A DNA stretch of 21,109 nt from an uncultured Bacteroidales bacterium (GCA_934725785.1 CAKVCS010000004.1:1-21109); one strand, 5' to 3'. Counted from the stretch's first letter, positions 1 through 8,433 are shown. Program-made: numbers and translations. Notes: generated from the letters alone by a model not told the origin.

Positions 1-515
1 GTGCCATACACGTCTACAGAGATTTCGTCGCCCACCCCTATCACATACGAGTCGCCGACGGCGAAACTTGTCTTGGGCTCGAACGTGAGGCCGCTGTGGT
101 TGAATATTGAGTAACCGAACAAGAGTGTGTCTGCCTTCATGGGCTTGGCTTTGGGCAGACTGCGGGCGGACAGGGCGCCGGTTTCCTCGTTGGTTTGAGC
201 CGACGACGTGGTTTTGCTGTCGGAGCTTCGCTCGTTCTTCATATAGCGCGAGAAGCGTTGGCGCAGCTCCTTTACCTGTTTCTCCGTGGCCCCCTTGGCC
301 TTAGCTTGGGCCATGGCCTCGTCGAGGGTGAGGCCGGCTTCCGTGGCTTTATGGGCGTACTCTTTTATTGTTGTCTCCGGGATGCTCGAGACCTCTATGT
401 TCTTGTAGTCTTTCTTCGATAGCGATGTGAGGTCGGAGAGCGACTGCGCCTCCGCCGTCACCAGTGTCAGTACGGTTATCGCTGCGGCTACGCATCGCCT
501 CAGTGTTGTCGCCAT
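1..515 (-). CDS. Wza-like polysaccharide export protein (SLBB family), N-terminal part only
   Basis: The gene runs off the left edge; only the first 171 residues are present, starting at the ATG whose complement lies at 513-515. Residues 1-23 look like a signal peptide (MATTLRRCVAAAITVLTLVT, then AEAQS). A Lys/Glu-rich helical stretch follows, then the phrase LFGYSIFNHSGLTFEPKTSF and, at the cut edge, YVIGVGDEISVDVYG. The last phrase is the opening motif of the Poly_export domain (Y-x-IG-x-GD-x-I-x-V-x-V-x-G). The preceding phrase is typical of Bacteroidota capsule export proteins, which usually run to about 800 residues with several SLBB repeats. Such proteins form the outer-membrane channel for capsule or exopolysaccharide. 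It starts 39 bp after glf and is probably co-transcribed with it, which fits a galactofuranose-containing polymer. The SLBB repeats themselves are outside the window, so their number is unknown. Confidence 0.85.
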   Translation of the reverse strand, partial: MATTLRRCVAAAITVLTLVTAEAQSLSDLTSLSKKDYKNIEVSSIPETTIKEYAHKATEAGLTLDEAMAQAKAKGATEKQVKELRQRFSRYMKNERSSDSKTTSSAQTNEETGALSARSLPKAKPMKADTLLFGYSIFNHSGLTFEPKTSFAVGDSYVIGVGDEISVDVYG

Positions 516-554
516 GTTTTTCACTTTGTTCTTGTTTCTGTCGGTGGTGATTTG

Positions 555-1676
555 CTAACTCCGCAATTCCTTGTGCGCCATGGCGAGGGCCGAGGCCACA
601 ACCTTGTCCATGTCGTAATATTTATATTCGGCGAGCCTTCCGCCAAACAGCATTGCGCGCTGGGCCTGGGCAAGCTCGGCGTATTGCGCGGCCATGGCTC
701 CGTTGGTGGAGTCGTTTACGGGGTAGTAGGGCTCCATGCCTGGCTTCCACTCTGTGGAGAATTCGCGTGAGATCACGGTCTTGGGCTGCGAGCCGAACTC
801 GAAGTGCTTGTGCTCTATGATGCGGGTGAAGGGGACCGACGCGCTCGTATAGTTCACGACGGCGTTGCCTTGGAAGTTTGGCATGTCAAGAGTCTCGGTC
901 TCGAAACGCACTGTGCGGTACTCCAGGTGTCCGAATCGGAAGTTGAAATACTCGTCGATGGCGCCCGTGTAGAGGGTCTTCCGGGCCATGACGCTCAGCT
1001 CTGCCCGATGGGCGGTATAGTCCACGCCCGTACGGACTTCTACGCCCTCAAGCAGCTTGTCGGTCAGCGTGTTATATCCGCCAATGGGTATACCCTGGTA
1101 TGTGTCGTTGAAGTAATTGTTGTCAAACGTCATGCGCACGGGCAGCCTGCGTATTATGAACGCGGGCAGGTCTACGCACGAGCGCCCCCACTGCTTCTGG
1201 GTGTAGCCTTTTATCAGCTTTTCATATATGTCTTGCCCCACCAGCATAAGGGCTTGCTCCTCAAGGTTGCGCGGCTCGCTTACGCCCTCTTCGCGCATCT
1301 TTTCTTGAGCGTCGCGCCTCTGCTCGGCTATCTTGGCCTCGGCCTCGGCGGGCGTCACCACTCCCCACATCTGGTGGAACGTGTTCATGTTGAACGGCAG
1401 GTTGTACAGCTGCCCCTCGTAGTTGGCAATGGGGGAGTTGGTGTACCTGTTCATCTCCACGAGGCTGGTCACGTAGTCCCACACCTCGCGGTTCGACGTG
1501 TGGAATATGTGCGCGCCATAGCGGTGCACGTTGATGCCCTCCACTTTGTCGCAATGGATGTTGCCACCGGTGTGGTCCCTTCTGTCCACAACCAGGCATC
1601 TTTTGCCAAGTTTGCGGGCCTCGTGGGCGAAGACCGAGCCGAAAAGCCCGGCGCCTACTATCAGATAGTCATACAT
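555..1676 (-). CDS. glf: UDP-galactopyranose mutase
   Basis: This flavoenzyme interconverts UDP-galactopyranose and UDP-galactofuranose, the donor for galactofuranose residues in surface glycans. The 373-residue product is the usual length for bacterial mutases. The N-terminus MYDYLIVGAGLFGSVFAHE holds the FAD dinucleotide-binding loop (GAGLFG, residues 8-13), followed by the family motif TGGNIHCDKVEGINVHRYG-AHIFHT around residues 37-60. A longer in-frame reading exists up to 1757, but MYDYL at 1676 is where homologues begin, and AGAGAAATAGAC lies just before it. It follows the YqaA-like gene by 19 bp and precedes the export gene by 39 bp, so it sits in a run that ends in polysaccharide export. 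No key residue appears to be missing. Confidence 0.95.
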   Translation of the reverse strand: MYDYLIVGAGLFGSVFAHEARKLGKRCLVVDRRDHTGGNIHCDKVEGINVHRYGAHIFHTSNREVWDYVTSLVEMNRYTNSPIANYEGQLYNLPFNMNTFHQMWGVVTPAEAEAKIAEQRRDAQEKMREEGVSEPRNLEEQALMLVGQDIYEKLIKGYTQKQWGRSCVDLPAFIIRRLPVRMTFDNNYFNDTYQGIPIGGYNTLTDKLLEGVEVRTGVDYTAHRAELSVMARKTLYTGAIDEYFNFRFGHLEYRTVRFETETLDMPNFQGNAVVNYTSASVPFTRIIEHKHFEFGSQPKTVISREFSTEWKPGMEPYYPVNDSTNGAMAAQYAELAQAQRAMLFGGRLAEYKYYDMDKVVASALAMAHKELRS

Positions 1677-1695
1677 GTCTATTTCTCTGCTTTGT

Positions 1696-2187
1696 CTATT
1701 TGTGTGCCTGCGCCTTATGCCGCTCTTTGAGCCATCCGGACAGCCTGTCGGCGACAAATATTATTATTAAATATCTTGCGGCCTTGCCAATCAGCATCAG
1801 CGCGCAAGTCGCCGCCACGGGCGAGTGGGCCATGCCGAGCGCTGCGGCAAGGGGGTCGCCAATCACGGGCGTCCACACCAGCAGTCCGCACCATGCGCCA
1901 TAGGTCTCGACCCAGGCCTCCACTCCGCTGACGCTCTCGGCCGATATGCCGAACCACTCGGCCAGTTTGCCCAGCCCGAGCAGCCAGCCCGTGGCGTATG
2001 TCGCCATCCCGCCAAGCCAGTTGCCTGCCGAAGCCGCCCACACCAGAGGCCACGGACGGAACGCGCCACTCGCGGCAAGGGCGGCAAGACCCACCTCTGA
2101 CACCCCGGGCAGAAGCGTGGCCGACAGGAAGCACAGGGCGAAGACGCCAGCCAAGCCCCACCGTGATATGATCTCATCTTGACTCAT
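1696..2187 (-). CDS. YqaA-family inner-membrane protein (DedA/VTT relative)
   Basis: This is a small integral membrane protein of 163 residues related to E. coli YqaA, which belongs to the wider DedA/VTT/SNARE-associated group. The visible signatures are FLSATLLPGVSEV (residues 20-32), GNWLGG (55-60), and W-TPVIGDPLAAALG (105-118) followed by GKAARYL. Hydrophobic segments lie near residues 12-40, 45-72, 98-120 and 125-147. DedA-type proteins are tied to lipid or proton-coupled envelope functions, but the YqaA branch itself has no settled role. I chose the ATG at 2187 because GAGG (complement at 2197-2200) sits 9 nt upstream; an in-frame TTG at 2205 is less likely. It lies 40 bp after the S41 protease and 19 bp before glf, so probably one transcript. 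Confidence 0.85.
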   Translation of the reverse strand: MSQDEIISRWGLAGVFALCFLSATLLPGVSEVGLAALAASGAFRPWPLVWAASAGNWLGGMATYATGWLLGLGKLAEWFGISAESVSGVEAWVETYGAWCGLLVWTPVIGDPLAAALGMAHSPVAATCALMLIGKAARYLIIIFVADRLSGWLKERHKAQAHK

Positions 2188-2227
2188 GACACACTGCCTC
2201 GCCAAAGGGCGGGAATGCCTTTTGCCT

Positions 2228-3865
2228 CTAATAGAGAGGCTTGGCGTCGAACTGCTTGAGAGCCTCTTTCACGACGGGGTCCATGCTGTTCAGTATGGGG
2301 TAGAGGCCGCCCTCGTCGTTAAACGATTGGGCTATGTATGCGCGGGTCTCGTTCTCAATCACTTCACGCTCCTTGGCGTCGAGCTTGGCGGGGCGGGGCA
2401 GCCCGTGCCTTGCGGCGTAGTCCTCCAGCCCCTCCATGTACCTCTGGCCCTGGAGGTGGTGCACCATCTCGGGCATGGACATCTTGCTAAGCCGCGCCCG
2501 GTCTTTCTCCACCAGTCCTTTGGCGTAGTCATATATAAGGCGTTTGGCGCGCAGCTGGTAGAGGTATTTCGAGGCCGTGGCCGTATCGTAAGCCACGAAT
2601 ATGTCCGGCACAATGCCGCCGCCGCCGTAAACCGTGCGGCCCTTACGAGTATGGAACACGAGGCTCGTGTCGGCCTTTATGCTGTCTGCCGTGAATAGCT
2701 CCCCGGATGTGAACCTGTTGTTTATGTCGGCGTAATACTCGTCATCGCCATGGCCGTATGGCCGTTGGATGCACCTGCCCGAAGGAGTGTGGTATCGAGC
2801 CACGGTAAGGCGCACGGCGGAGCCATCGGTGAGCTGCATCTCGCTCTGAACCAGACCTTTGCCGAATGAGCGACGGCCTATTATGATGCCGCGGTCATTG
2901 TCTTGCATGGCGCCGGCGAATATCTCGCTCGCGCTGGCGGAGTACTCATCTATAAGCACCGCCAGCTCTATGTCGCGGCATGTCCCCGTGCCGTCGGCGC
3001 GCATCTCCTGCCTGCGCTGGTGTGCCCCCTCCGTGTAGACTATCATCTCGCCGCGGTCAAGAAATTCGTTGCACATGGCCTGAACCACGTTCAGGAAGCC
3101 TCCGGAGTTCGACCTCAGGTCGACTATGAGCTTGACGCACCCTTGGTTCTTCAGCTTCGCTATGCCTTGCAACATCTCCTCGTACGTCTTCTCCGCAAAC
3201 CTGTCTATCTTTATGTAGCCCACGCCGTTGGCAATCTCGTAGGCCGATATGACGCTCGTCAGAGGGATCTCGCCCCTGGTTATGTCGAAGTCTATTGTGG
3301 CGTCGGGCGAGCGCAGCACCGTTATCTTCACTTTGGTGCCAATCTCGCCGCGCAGGGAGTCCAGGACGGTCTGGTTGGTCACCCACTTTCCCGTGAACGT
3401 ACCGCCGTTCACCTTTATAATCTTGTCGCCGGGCAGCACGCCGAGCGCGGATGACGGGCCGCCGCTCACCACGCTCTCAACCCTCACCGTGTCGTCGCGC
3501 AGGCTGAACTGAACGCCTATCCCTCCAAAATTGCTCTTGAGCTCGCCGGACACTTTCTCAACGTCTTTGCGGGGTATGAACAGGCTGTGAGGGTCGAGTT
3601 CTTCCAACACTTTGGGAATCACGGCGTCCTGTATGGAGTCGGTGTTGACGTCGTCAACGTAGCAGCTCTCTATGAGCTTAATTATCGATTGCAGCTTGCC
3701 GCCGCTCTCCGCGCCAAGCCCGAAAATTAGGTTCCCTTCGCTCAGCTTGCGCGATATCTCATTCTCGGCCGCGTTCTTGCCCGCACTCCGCCCAAGGAAG
3801 AGGCCGAGCAGGGCCGAAGCCACAATCAGGAGCAGTATCCACCCGTTCTTCGTCGTGTTGTTCAT
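2228..3865 (-). CDS. S41 family carboxy-terminal processing protease (CtpA-like), periplasmic
   Basis: This is a 545-residue serine protease of the Ctp/Prc family, which trims or degrades envelope proteins from their C-termini. Residues 8-25 form one uncleaved-looking membrane anchor (GWILLLIVASALLGLFLG). A PDZ domain covers about residues 105-190 (NFGGIGVQFS, then the VVSGGPSSALGVLPGDKIIKV region). The S41 core follows with GYIKIDRF and the LIVDLRSNSGG loop near residue 255. The catalytic set is visible: Ser311 in SASASE, Lys336 in SFGKG, and Gln340 four residues later. The C-terminal 150 residues extend beyond the minimal fold, as in many Bacteroidota members. The ATG at 3865 is chosen because the upstream in-frame extension is Arg/Lys-rich junk and the membrane anchor starts here, with AGAAAGAG beside it. 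It starts 35 bp after the dCMP deaminase gene. Confidence 0.95.
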   Translation of the reverse strand: MNNTTKNGWILLLIVASALLGLFLGRSAGKNAAENEISRKLSEGNLIFGLGAESGGKLQSIIKLIESCYVDDVNTDSIQDAVIPKVLEELDPHSLFIPRKDVEKVSGELKSNFGGIGVQFSLRDDTVRVESVVSGGPSSALGVLPGDKIIKVNGGTFTGKWVTNQTVLDSLRGEIGTKVKITVLRSPDATIDFDITRGEIPLTSVISAYEIANGVGYIKIDRFAEKTYEEMLQGIAKLKNQGCVKLIVDLRSNSGGFLNVVQAMCNEFLDRGEMIVYTEGAHQRRQEMRADGTGTCRDIELAVLIDEYSASASEIFAGAMQDNDRGIIIGRRSFGKGLVQSEMQLTDGSAVRLTVARYHTPSGRCIQRPYGHGDDEYYADINNRFTSGELFTADSIKADTSLVFHTRKGRTVYGGGGIVPDIFVAYDTATASKYLYQLRAKRLIYDYAKGLVEKDRARLSKMSMPEMVHHLQGQRYMEGLEDYAARHGLPRPAKLDAKEREVIENETRAYIAQSFNDEGGLYPILNSMDPVVKEALKQFDAKPLY

Positions 3866-3900
3866 CTCTTTCTTCGATTCCTCTTTTTGTTGGCGCGCCT

Positions 3901-4338
3901 TTACTTTATTATTATGGTCTCCTCGACCTTGTTCACCTCGACGCCCGCGCGGCGCAGCAGGTCTATCCCCTCCGAGCTCCTGTACTCCTCCGAGTACACC
4001 ACCCTTGTTATGCCCGCTTGTATGATGAGCTTGGCGCACTCGATACACGGAGAGGCTGTTATGTACATCGTGGCGCCCGATGAGCTGTTGTTGCTTTTCG
4101 CCACCTTCGATATCGCGTTGGCCTCAGCGTGAAGCACGTAGGGCTTCGTCTGGTCTCCCTCTTCGCATACGTTCTCGAAACCCGATGGCGTCCCGTTGTA
4201 CCCGTCGCTTATTATCATCTTGTCTTTCACCATGAGCGCGCCCACCTGCCGCCTTACGCAGTAGGAGTTGAGAGACCATATCCTGGCCATGGCGAGGTAG
4301 CGTTGGTCAAGCTTTGCCTGTTTCTCTGGATCTGGCAT
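3901..4338 (-). CDS. dCMP deaminase (ComEB-like)
   Basis: This is a cytidine/deoxycytidylate deaminase-fold protein of 145 residues, predicted to deaminate dCMP to dUMP and so feed dTMP synthesis. The zinc site is intact: His70-Ala-Glu72 (HAEANAI) and Cys98-x-x-Cys101 (SPCIECAK). The N-terminal region has CVRRQVGALMVKDKMIISDG, followed by YNGTPSGFENVC, both typical of the dCMP branch rather than of tRNA adenosine deaminase or RibD. It is the first gene of a run dCMP deaminase, S41 protease, YqaA-like, glf, export. A candidate promoter lies upstream at 4379-4411. The length is normal and no oddities are seen. Confidence 0.93.
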   Translation of the reverse strand: MPDPEKQAKLDQRYLAMARIWSLNSYCVRRQVGALMVKDKMIISDGYNGTPSGFENVCEEGDQTKPYVLHAEANAISKVAKSNNSSSGATMYITASPCIECAKLIIQAGITRVVYSEEYRSSEGIDLLRRAGVEVNKVEETIIIK

Positions 4339-4378
4339 CTGTGCGCTTAAATATTGGGTAACGACGCGTGTCAGTTCG

Positions 4379-4411
4379 CGAAGATACGCATTCCGACGGC
4401 ATAATTGGCAA
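4379..4411 (-). promoter_or_regulatory. Candidate Bacteroidota promoter for the dCMP deaminase operon
   Basis: On the minus strand TATCTTCG (4379-4386) is one base off the -7 consensus TAnnTTTG. A TTG lies 22 nt upstream (4409-4411), slightly farther than the usual 19-21 nt. The predicted start would give a leader of about 35 nt before the ATG at 4338. The upstream element lies within the loop region of an inverted repeat. Confidence 0.35.
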
Positions 4412-4432
4412 TCCGTCAGGACCTATTATGCC
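4398..4432. repeat. Imperfect inverted repeat between the helicase gene and the dCMP deaminase promoter
   Basis: GGCATAATTGG (4398-4408) pairs with CCTATTATGCC (4422-4432) with a single mismatch and a 13-nt gap. No T-run follows on either strand, so it is not a convincing terminator. The gap contains the possible upstream promoter element, which makes an operator plausible. It could also be a chance palindrome in a short AT-richer spacer. Confidence 0.5.
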
Positions 4433-4453
4433 TTTGTCGGGCCGCACGCTTTG

Positions 4454-6904
4454 CTACTCCCTCCCGAGTTCTTTGCGGACTTGATGATACTCGTTGCTGT
4501 CAAATTGAGTCCAGAAAGTCGCGTCCGGCTTGTCTCCCTCTTTCATGGCCTTGACGTAGTTGCGCAGCCTCTCGTGCCGGTCTGCGCCCATCACGTCGTT
4601 GAGGGTGAGCTCCGTGCCCACGAAGGTTATGAGGTGGCCCACTATCGTGCCCCGCGTCAGGCCTCTCTCCTTTGCCACGGCCTCCACCGAGCGGAGTCTC
4701 TTGAAGGCTTCGAGCGACGTTTGCCTTGTGCCCTGCTTCTCCCTTGCGGGCACGGCGGTCGGCATGGGGTGGCGGGCAGGCCTCGTCCCCTTCTTGTGGA
4801 ACTTGACCACTATCGTCAGGATGTCGTTGCCATATTTCCTTATCTTCTCTTTGCCCATTCCGATTACTTTGGCCAGCTCCTGGGCTGTTATCGGGACGGT
4901 GTCGGCAATCTCGAATAGAGTCTTGTTCGACGCTACGGTATAGGCCGGCGCATTTTCCTCATCAGCTTTCTTTTTGCGCCAGTCGCGCAGGGCTGAGAAT
5001 AGCTCTTTGTTCTCCACCTCGTTTATCTCGGCCCCGTGGCTTGCCTTTGCGCGGATTTCGCTCGGCTCGTCGTCGTCCTTCTCCTCGCTTATCGCCTTGG
5101 CCTTCGCGCTCATAATGACAGCAGGGCTGAAGCCCTTTTGCTCCACGGCCGATAGCTCGGCCTCGTAAAGCTTGCATGTCTGCGTCAGCTGGGTGGTGAG
5201 GTTGCCCAGCCGCTTGCGCCCGGCCGCGTCGTCAAGCGATATGTCCGCGCTCGCCATGGTCTTGCCATGCAGGTCGGCCAGCCTCTCGCGGAAGTATTTT
5301 GCGCCGCGGCGGGTCTGGTCCATCAGCTCCGCGTCGTCCGCTATGTTGCCCTTCTCGCCCCTTACTCTTCCGCATTTCATCAGGAATCGGCTCGCGACGT
5401 TCGCCATATCTGCCGCCTCTTCGTGCAGCAGGCCTTGCAGCATGCTTACGCAGTTGTTGTACTTGCCGGCGTAGTGACGCTCCAGCATGTTGGCCATCTG
5501 CCTTATCAAGGCATACACCTCGCTGAATGAGAACAGGTTGCCGAGCATGCTCAGGGCATAGTCGTTGGCAAAGTTGTCTATGGCCTGCGTGGTAAGCTCT
5601 ATGCGCTCGTTCTCCTTGTAGAAGTCTGCCACGGCGTGGTCGGTCCTTATAGCGCCGGGTGTTATCCTCTCTTTGAGGACCAGTCCGTCGAACGTTCGGC
5701 ATCGGGATAGGGCCACGTATACCTGCCCGGCCGAGAATGAGCGGCTGGCGTCTATTATCGCCTTGTCGAACGTGAGCCCTTGGCTCTTATGTATGGTTAT
5801 GGCCCACGCCAAGGCGAGCGGTATCTGAGAGAATGAGCCTGCAACCTTGGCTACGGGTTGTCCGCTTTTCTCGTCAATCTCATACTTGACGTTGTTCCAT
5901 GTGGCGTAGCCCACGTTTATTTCGCCCGTGTCTTCGCAGCAGACGGTCACCTGATTATCCTTCAGTGACGTCACTTTGCCTATCTTGCCGTTGTAATATC
6001 GGCGGGGCTCGTTATTGTCGTTCCTTATGAACATAACCTGAGCTCCCTCCTTGAGCGTCAGGCATGTCGTTGTGGGGTACATCTGTTTTGGGAAGTCACC
6101 CTCGGTCGTGAAGTCGTAGTGGCGCTCCTCCCCCCCGAGGGCGCGCAGCCTGTCCTCGTTGATGTCTTCGGCGGCCTGTACGTGGGTGGTCATGCGGATG
6201 TAGCCCTCGCTCTCTTTTGGGGCGAACCCGGGTATGTATCGCGTGTTGAGCTTGCGTAGGGTCTCTTCACTTGCGCGTCCCGTGCGCACTTGGTTCAGTA
6301 TGTCTATGAAGGCCGACTCCGTCTGTCGGTATATTTTTTTCAGTTCGATGGTGTAGAACTGCGTACGGGCGAGTGCCTTGCTTGCGAAAAAATACGGGGT
6401 GGGGTAGAAGTCGCCGAGTATCTCCGTGTCTTGCGGGGTCACGACGGGGGCAAGCTGCATGAGGTCGCCGATAAGTAGCAGTTGGACCCCGCCGAACGGC
6501 TTGTCGTTCCGCCTTATCTCGCGCAGCCGCGAGTCGACCGCGTCCAGCAGGTCGGCTCGCACCATGCTCACCTCGTCAATCACAAGCAGGTCGAGGCTGC
6601 GTATCACCCGCAGTTTGCTTGAGCGGATTCCTCGGTCTATTGGGGGCCTCTCGCCGGGGGCGAACGTCCCTGGGGGAATTTGGAAGAAGGAGTGCAGAGT
6701 GACTCCGCCCGCGTTTATGGCGGCCACGCCCGTCGGGGCGGTTATGATCATGCTCTTGAGGCGGCTCGCTGCAAGGTTCCGCAAGAATGTCGTCTTGCCT
6801 GTGCCGGCGCGCCCTGTCAGGAACAGGTTCACTTCCGTGCGAGTCAGGCATTGCCATGCGGTCCACGCCTGCTCGTTCTCTTCTCTGCTGTATGGTGTCT
6901 CCAT
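4454..6904 (-). CDS. PIF1-like superfamily 1B helicase with C-terminal HRDC and RecQ-type HTH domains
   Basis: This is an 816-residue protein with a complete SF1B (PIF1/RecD2-like) motor followed by nucleic-acid-binding domains. Walker A is GRAGTGKTT (31-39); the motif TAPTGVAAINAGGVTLHSFF spans 55-74; Walker B is LLVIDEVSM (106-114); IGDLMQLAPV (145-154) is motif III; and AITIHKSQGLTFD (368-380) with YVALSRCR (396-403) covers motifs V and VI. After a less conserved helical middle (about 425-625), residues 632-700 read as an HRDC domain (ELFSALRDWRKKKADEE ... ELAKVIGMGKEKIRKYG). Residues 728-812 read as the helix-turn-helix found at the end of RecQ proteins (SVEAVAKERGLTRGTIVGHL). It likely resolves DNA structures or assists repair; the substrate cannot be read from sequence. 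It starts 39 bp after rfbD, on the same strand. Confidence 0.93.
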   Translation of the reverse strand: METPYSREENEQAWTAWQCLTRTEVNLFLTGRAGTGKTTFLRNLAASRLKSMIITAPTGVAAINAGGVTLHSFFQIPPGTFAPGERPPIDRGIRSSKLRVIRSLDLLVIDEVSMVRADLLDAVDSRLREIRRNDKPFGGVQLLLIGDLMQLAPVVTPQDTEILGDFYPTPYFFASKALARTQFYTIELKKIYRQTESAFIDILNQVRTGRASEETLRKLNTRYIPGFAPKESEGYIRMTTHVQAAEDINEDRLRALGGEERHYDFTTEGDFPKQMYPTTTCLTLKEGAQVMFIRNDNNEPRRYYNGKIGKVTSLKDNQVTVCCEDTGEINVGYATWNNVKYEIDEKSGQPVAKVAGSFSQIPLALAWAITIHKSQGLTFDKAIIDASRSFSAGQVYVALSRCRTFDGLVLKERITPGAIRTDHAVADFYKENERIELTTQAIDNFANDYALSMLGNLFSFSEVYALIRQMANMLERHYAGKYNNCVSMLQGLLHEEAADMANVASRFLMKCGRVRGEKGNIADDAELMDQTRRGAKYFRERLADLHGKTMASADISLDDAAGRKRLGNLTTQLTQTCKLYEAELSAVEQKGFSPAVIMSAKAKAISEEKDDDEPSEIRAKASHGAEINEVENKELFSALRDWRKKKADEENAPAYTVASNKTLFEIADTVPITAQELAKVIGMGKEKIRKYGNDILTIVVKFHKKGTRPARHPMPTAVPAREKQGTRQTSLEAFKRLRSVEAVAKERGLTRGTIVGHLITFVGTELTLNDVMGADRHERLRNYVKAMKEGDKPDATFWTQFDSNEYHQVRKELGRE

Positions 6905-6943
6905 CTTTTGTCAGGCGTGTCTTGGTTTATGCCTACTTCTTTG

Positions 6944-7813
6944 TCACCTCTCGCACTTCTCCCATTCGCGGTAGCACCTCGTCAGCCCGTCGCGCCAATG
7001 CGGCACGCCCACGCCGAATGTGCCGACCACCTTTTCTTTGCTCAGCACCGAGTAGCTTGGCCGCTTGGCTGGTGTGGGGTATTGGCTGGTTGGTATGGGG
7101 CTCACTCTCGTCTTGGAGTTAGCCATCTGGGCTATGCTTATCGCGAAGTCGTACCACGTGCATTCGCCCGAGTTGGAGTAATGGTATATGCCGCTTTGGC
7201 CGTTGAAGTTTTCGGCTATTCTTACAATGGCGGATGCGAGGTCCGAGGCGTAAGTCGGTGAGCCCGTCTGATCGTCAACCACGCATATGGCGTCGCGAGT
7301 CTCGAAAAGGCGCAACATCGTCAGGAAGAAGTTCTTCCCTGTGCTGTCATAGAGCCATTGCGTCCTTACTATCACATATTGGCATCCGGACTCCGCGACG
7401 GCTTTCTCACCGAGCCGTTTCGTGAAGCCGTAGACTCCGAGCGGAGCCGTCGGTGAGTCCTCCGTGTAAGGCTCGCTGGCTGTGCCGTCAAAGACGTAGT
7501 CCGTCGAGACGTGAATCAGCAGCGCGCCCGACTCTTCCGCCGCTTTGCCCAGGTTGGCGGGCCCCTGGGCGTTGACTCGGCTGGCGTTTTCTCCGTCGCT
7601 CTCGGCCTTGTCGACGGCGGTGTATGCTGCGCAATTTATTATGACGTCCGGCCTCTCGGCTTTCACCCTCTCGCTCACGCATGCCCATTCCGCTATGTCG
7701 CAGTCGGCAGAGCGGAGTCCGACAACCTCCGTGTCGGTCGCCGACAGCGCCTCCACGACTCGCCGCCCCAGCATGCCGCTCGCTCCGAAAACGAGTATTC
7801 TCTTTTTGCTCAT
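6944..7813 (-). CDS. rfbD: dTDP-4-dehydrorhamnose reductase
   Basis: RfbD (RmlD) catalyses the last step of dTDP-L-rhamnose synthesis, NAD(P)H reduction of dTDP-4-keto-L-rhamnose. The 289-residue product is full length for the family. The Rossmann loop reads GASGMLG (10-16), with Met where many homologues have Gln. STDYVFDG lies at 103-110, and the catalytic Tyr128-x-x-x-Lys132 pair is in YGFTK. Further family phrases are RTQWLYD and GSPTYASDLA. It begins 3 nt after the rfbC stop codon, indicating translational coupling, and forms rfbA-rfbC-rfbD with its neighbours. The fourth pathway gene, rfbB, is about 9 kb away on the same strand. Confidence 0.96.
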   Translation of the reverse strand: MSKKRILVFGASGMLGRRVVEALSATDTEVVGLRSADCDIAEWACVSERVKAERPDVIINCAAYTAVDKAESDGENASRVNAQGPANLGKAAEESGALLIHVSTDYVFDGTASEPYTEDSPTAPLGVYGFTKRLGEKAVAESGCQYVIVRTQWLYDSTGKNFFLTMLRLFETRDAICVVDDQTGSPTYASDLASAIVRIAENFNGQSGIYHYSNSGECTWYDFAISIAQMANSKTRVSPIPTSQYPTPAKRPSYSVLSKEKVVGTFGVGVPHWRDGLTRCYREWEKCER

Positions 7814-7816
7814 GGC

Positions 7817-8386
7817 TTAATAGAGCGGGGTGTTATAGTCGAACAGGCCCTCGGCCTCGCGCAACGTCTTGTGCTTGCGGTCTTTGTCGCTCAAGAGGGC
7901 GTCTTTTGCCGGGATGCGCCAGTCGATGCCGAGAGCAGGGTCGTCAAACGCTATCGCGCCCTCGCTTGCCGGGCAGTACTGGTTGTCGCATTTGTATTGG
8001 AACAGGGCCGTCTCGCTCAAGACGGCAAACCCGTGGGCAAAACCGCGTGGGATGAAGAACTGCCTGTGGTTCTCGCCCGATAGCTCCACCGCCACGTGCT
8101 TGCCGAACGTGGGGCTGCCGAGCCGCACGTCGACGGCCACGTCGAGCACCTTGCCCGTTATGACCCTTACGAGTTTGCTCTGCGCATGTTCACCCCGCTG
8201 GAAGTGGAGGCCGCGGACCACGCCGTAGCTCGAGAAGCTCTGATTGTCCTGTACGAAATCTATAGGCCGCACCTTCTCGTCGAATTCGCGCTTCGAATAC
8301 GACTCGTAGAAATAACCGCGGCTGTCGCCGAAAATCTTTGGCTCTATTATCACCACGCCATCAATGGCGGTCTCTATCACGTTCAC
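7817..8386 (-). CDS. rfbC: dTDP-4-dehydrorhamnose 3,5-epimerase
   Basis: RfbC (RmlC) epimerises C3 and C5 of dTDP-4-keto-6-deoxyglucose. The product is 189 residues, the usual size. It has the cupin-fold signatures EPKIFGDSRGYFYESY (15-30), QDNQSFSSYGVVRGLHFQ (46-63, with the catalytic His61) and FFIPRGFAHGFAVLSE (110-125), plus Tyr131 in the position expected for the active-site tyrosine. The start is a GTG at 8386: the reading MNVIETAIDGVVIIEP matches where homologues begin, and AGGAG lies 4 nt upstream. A longer open frame to 8674 overlaps the rfbA coding region and has no family similarity. It lies 47 bp after rfbA and 3 bp before rfbD. Confidence 0.95.
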   Translation of the reverse strand: MNVIETAIDGVVIIEPKIFGDSRGYFYESYSKREFDEKVRPIDFVQDNQSFSSYGVVRGLHFQRGEHAQSKLVRVITGKVLDVAVDVRLGSPTFGKHVAVELSGENHRQFFIPRGFAHGFAVLSETALFQYKCDNQYCPASEGAIAFDDPALGIDWRIPAKDALLSDKDRKHKTLREAEGLFDYNTPLY

Positions 8387-8390
8387 TTTT

Positions 8391-8395
8391 CTCCT
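8391..8395 (-). promoter_or_regulatory. Ribosome binding site that fixes the rfbC GTG start
   Basis: On the minus strand AGGAG is followed by AAAA and then GTG AAC GTG ATA GAG. Its position selects the GTG at 8386 over the longer open frame. Such a full Shine-Dalgarno core is rare among the other genes here. Confidence 0.6.
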
Positions 8396-8433
8396 GCTTT
8401 TTGTCTGTGTGACGCGCCCCCTGAGGGCGGGCG

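Noticed and set aside
804..1730. A 308-codon open frame on the plus strand opposite glf.
   Set aside because: It is antisense to a clear UDP-galactopyranose mutase; its translation is a Val/His/Leu-rich mixture without family features, as expected in a GC-rich shadow frame.
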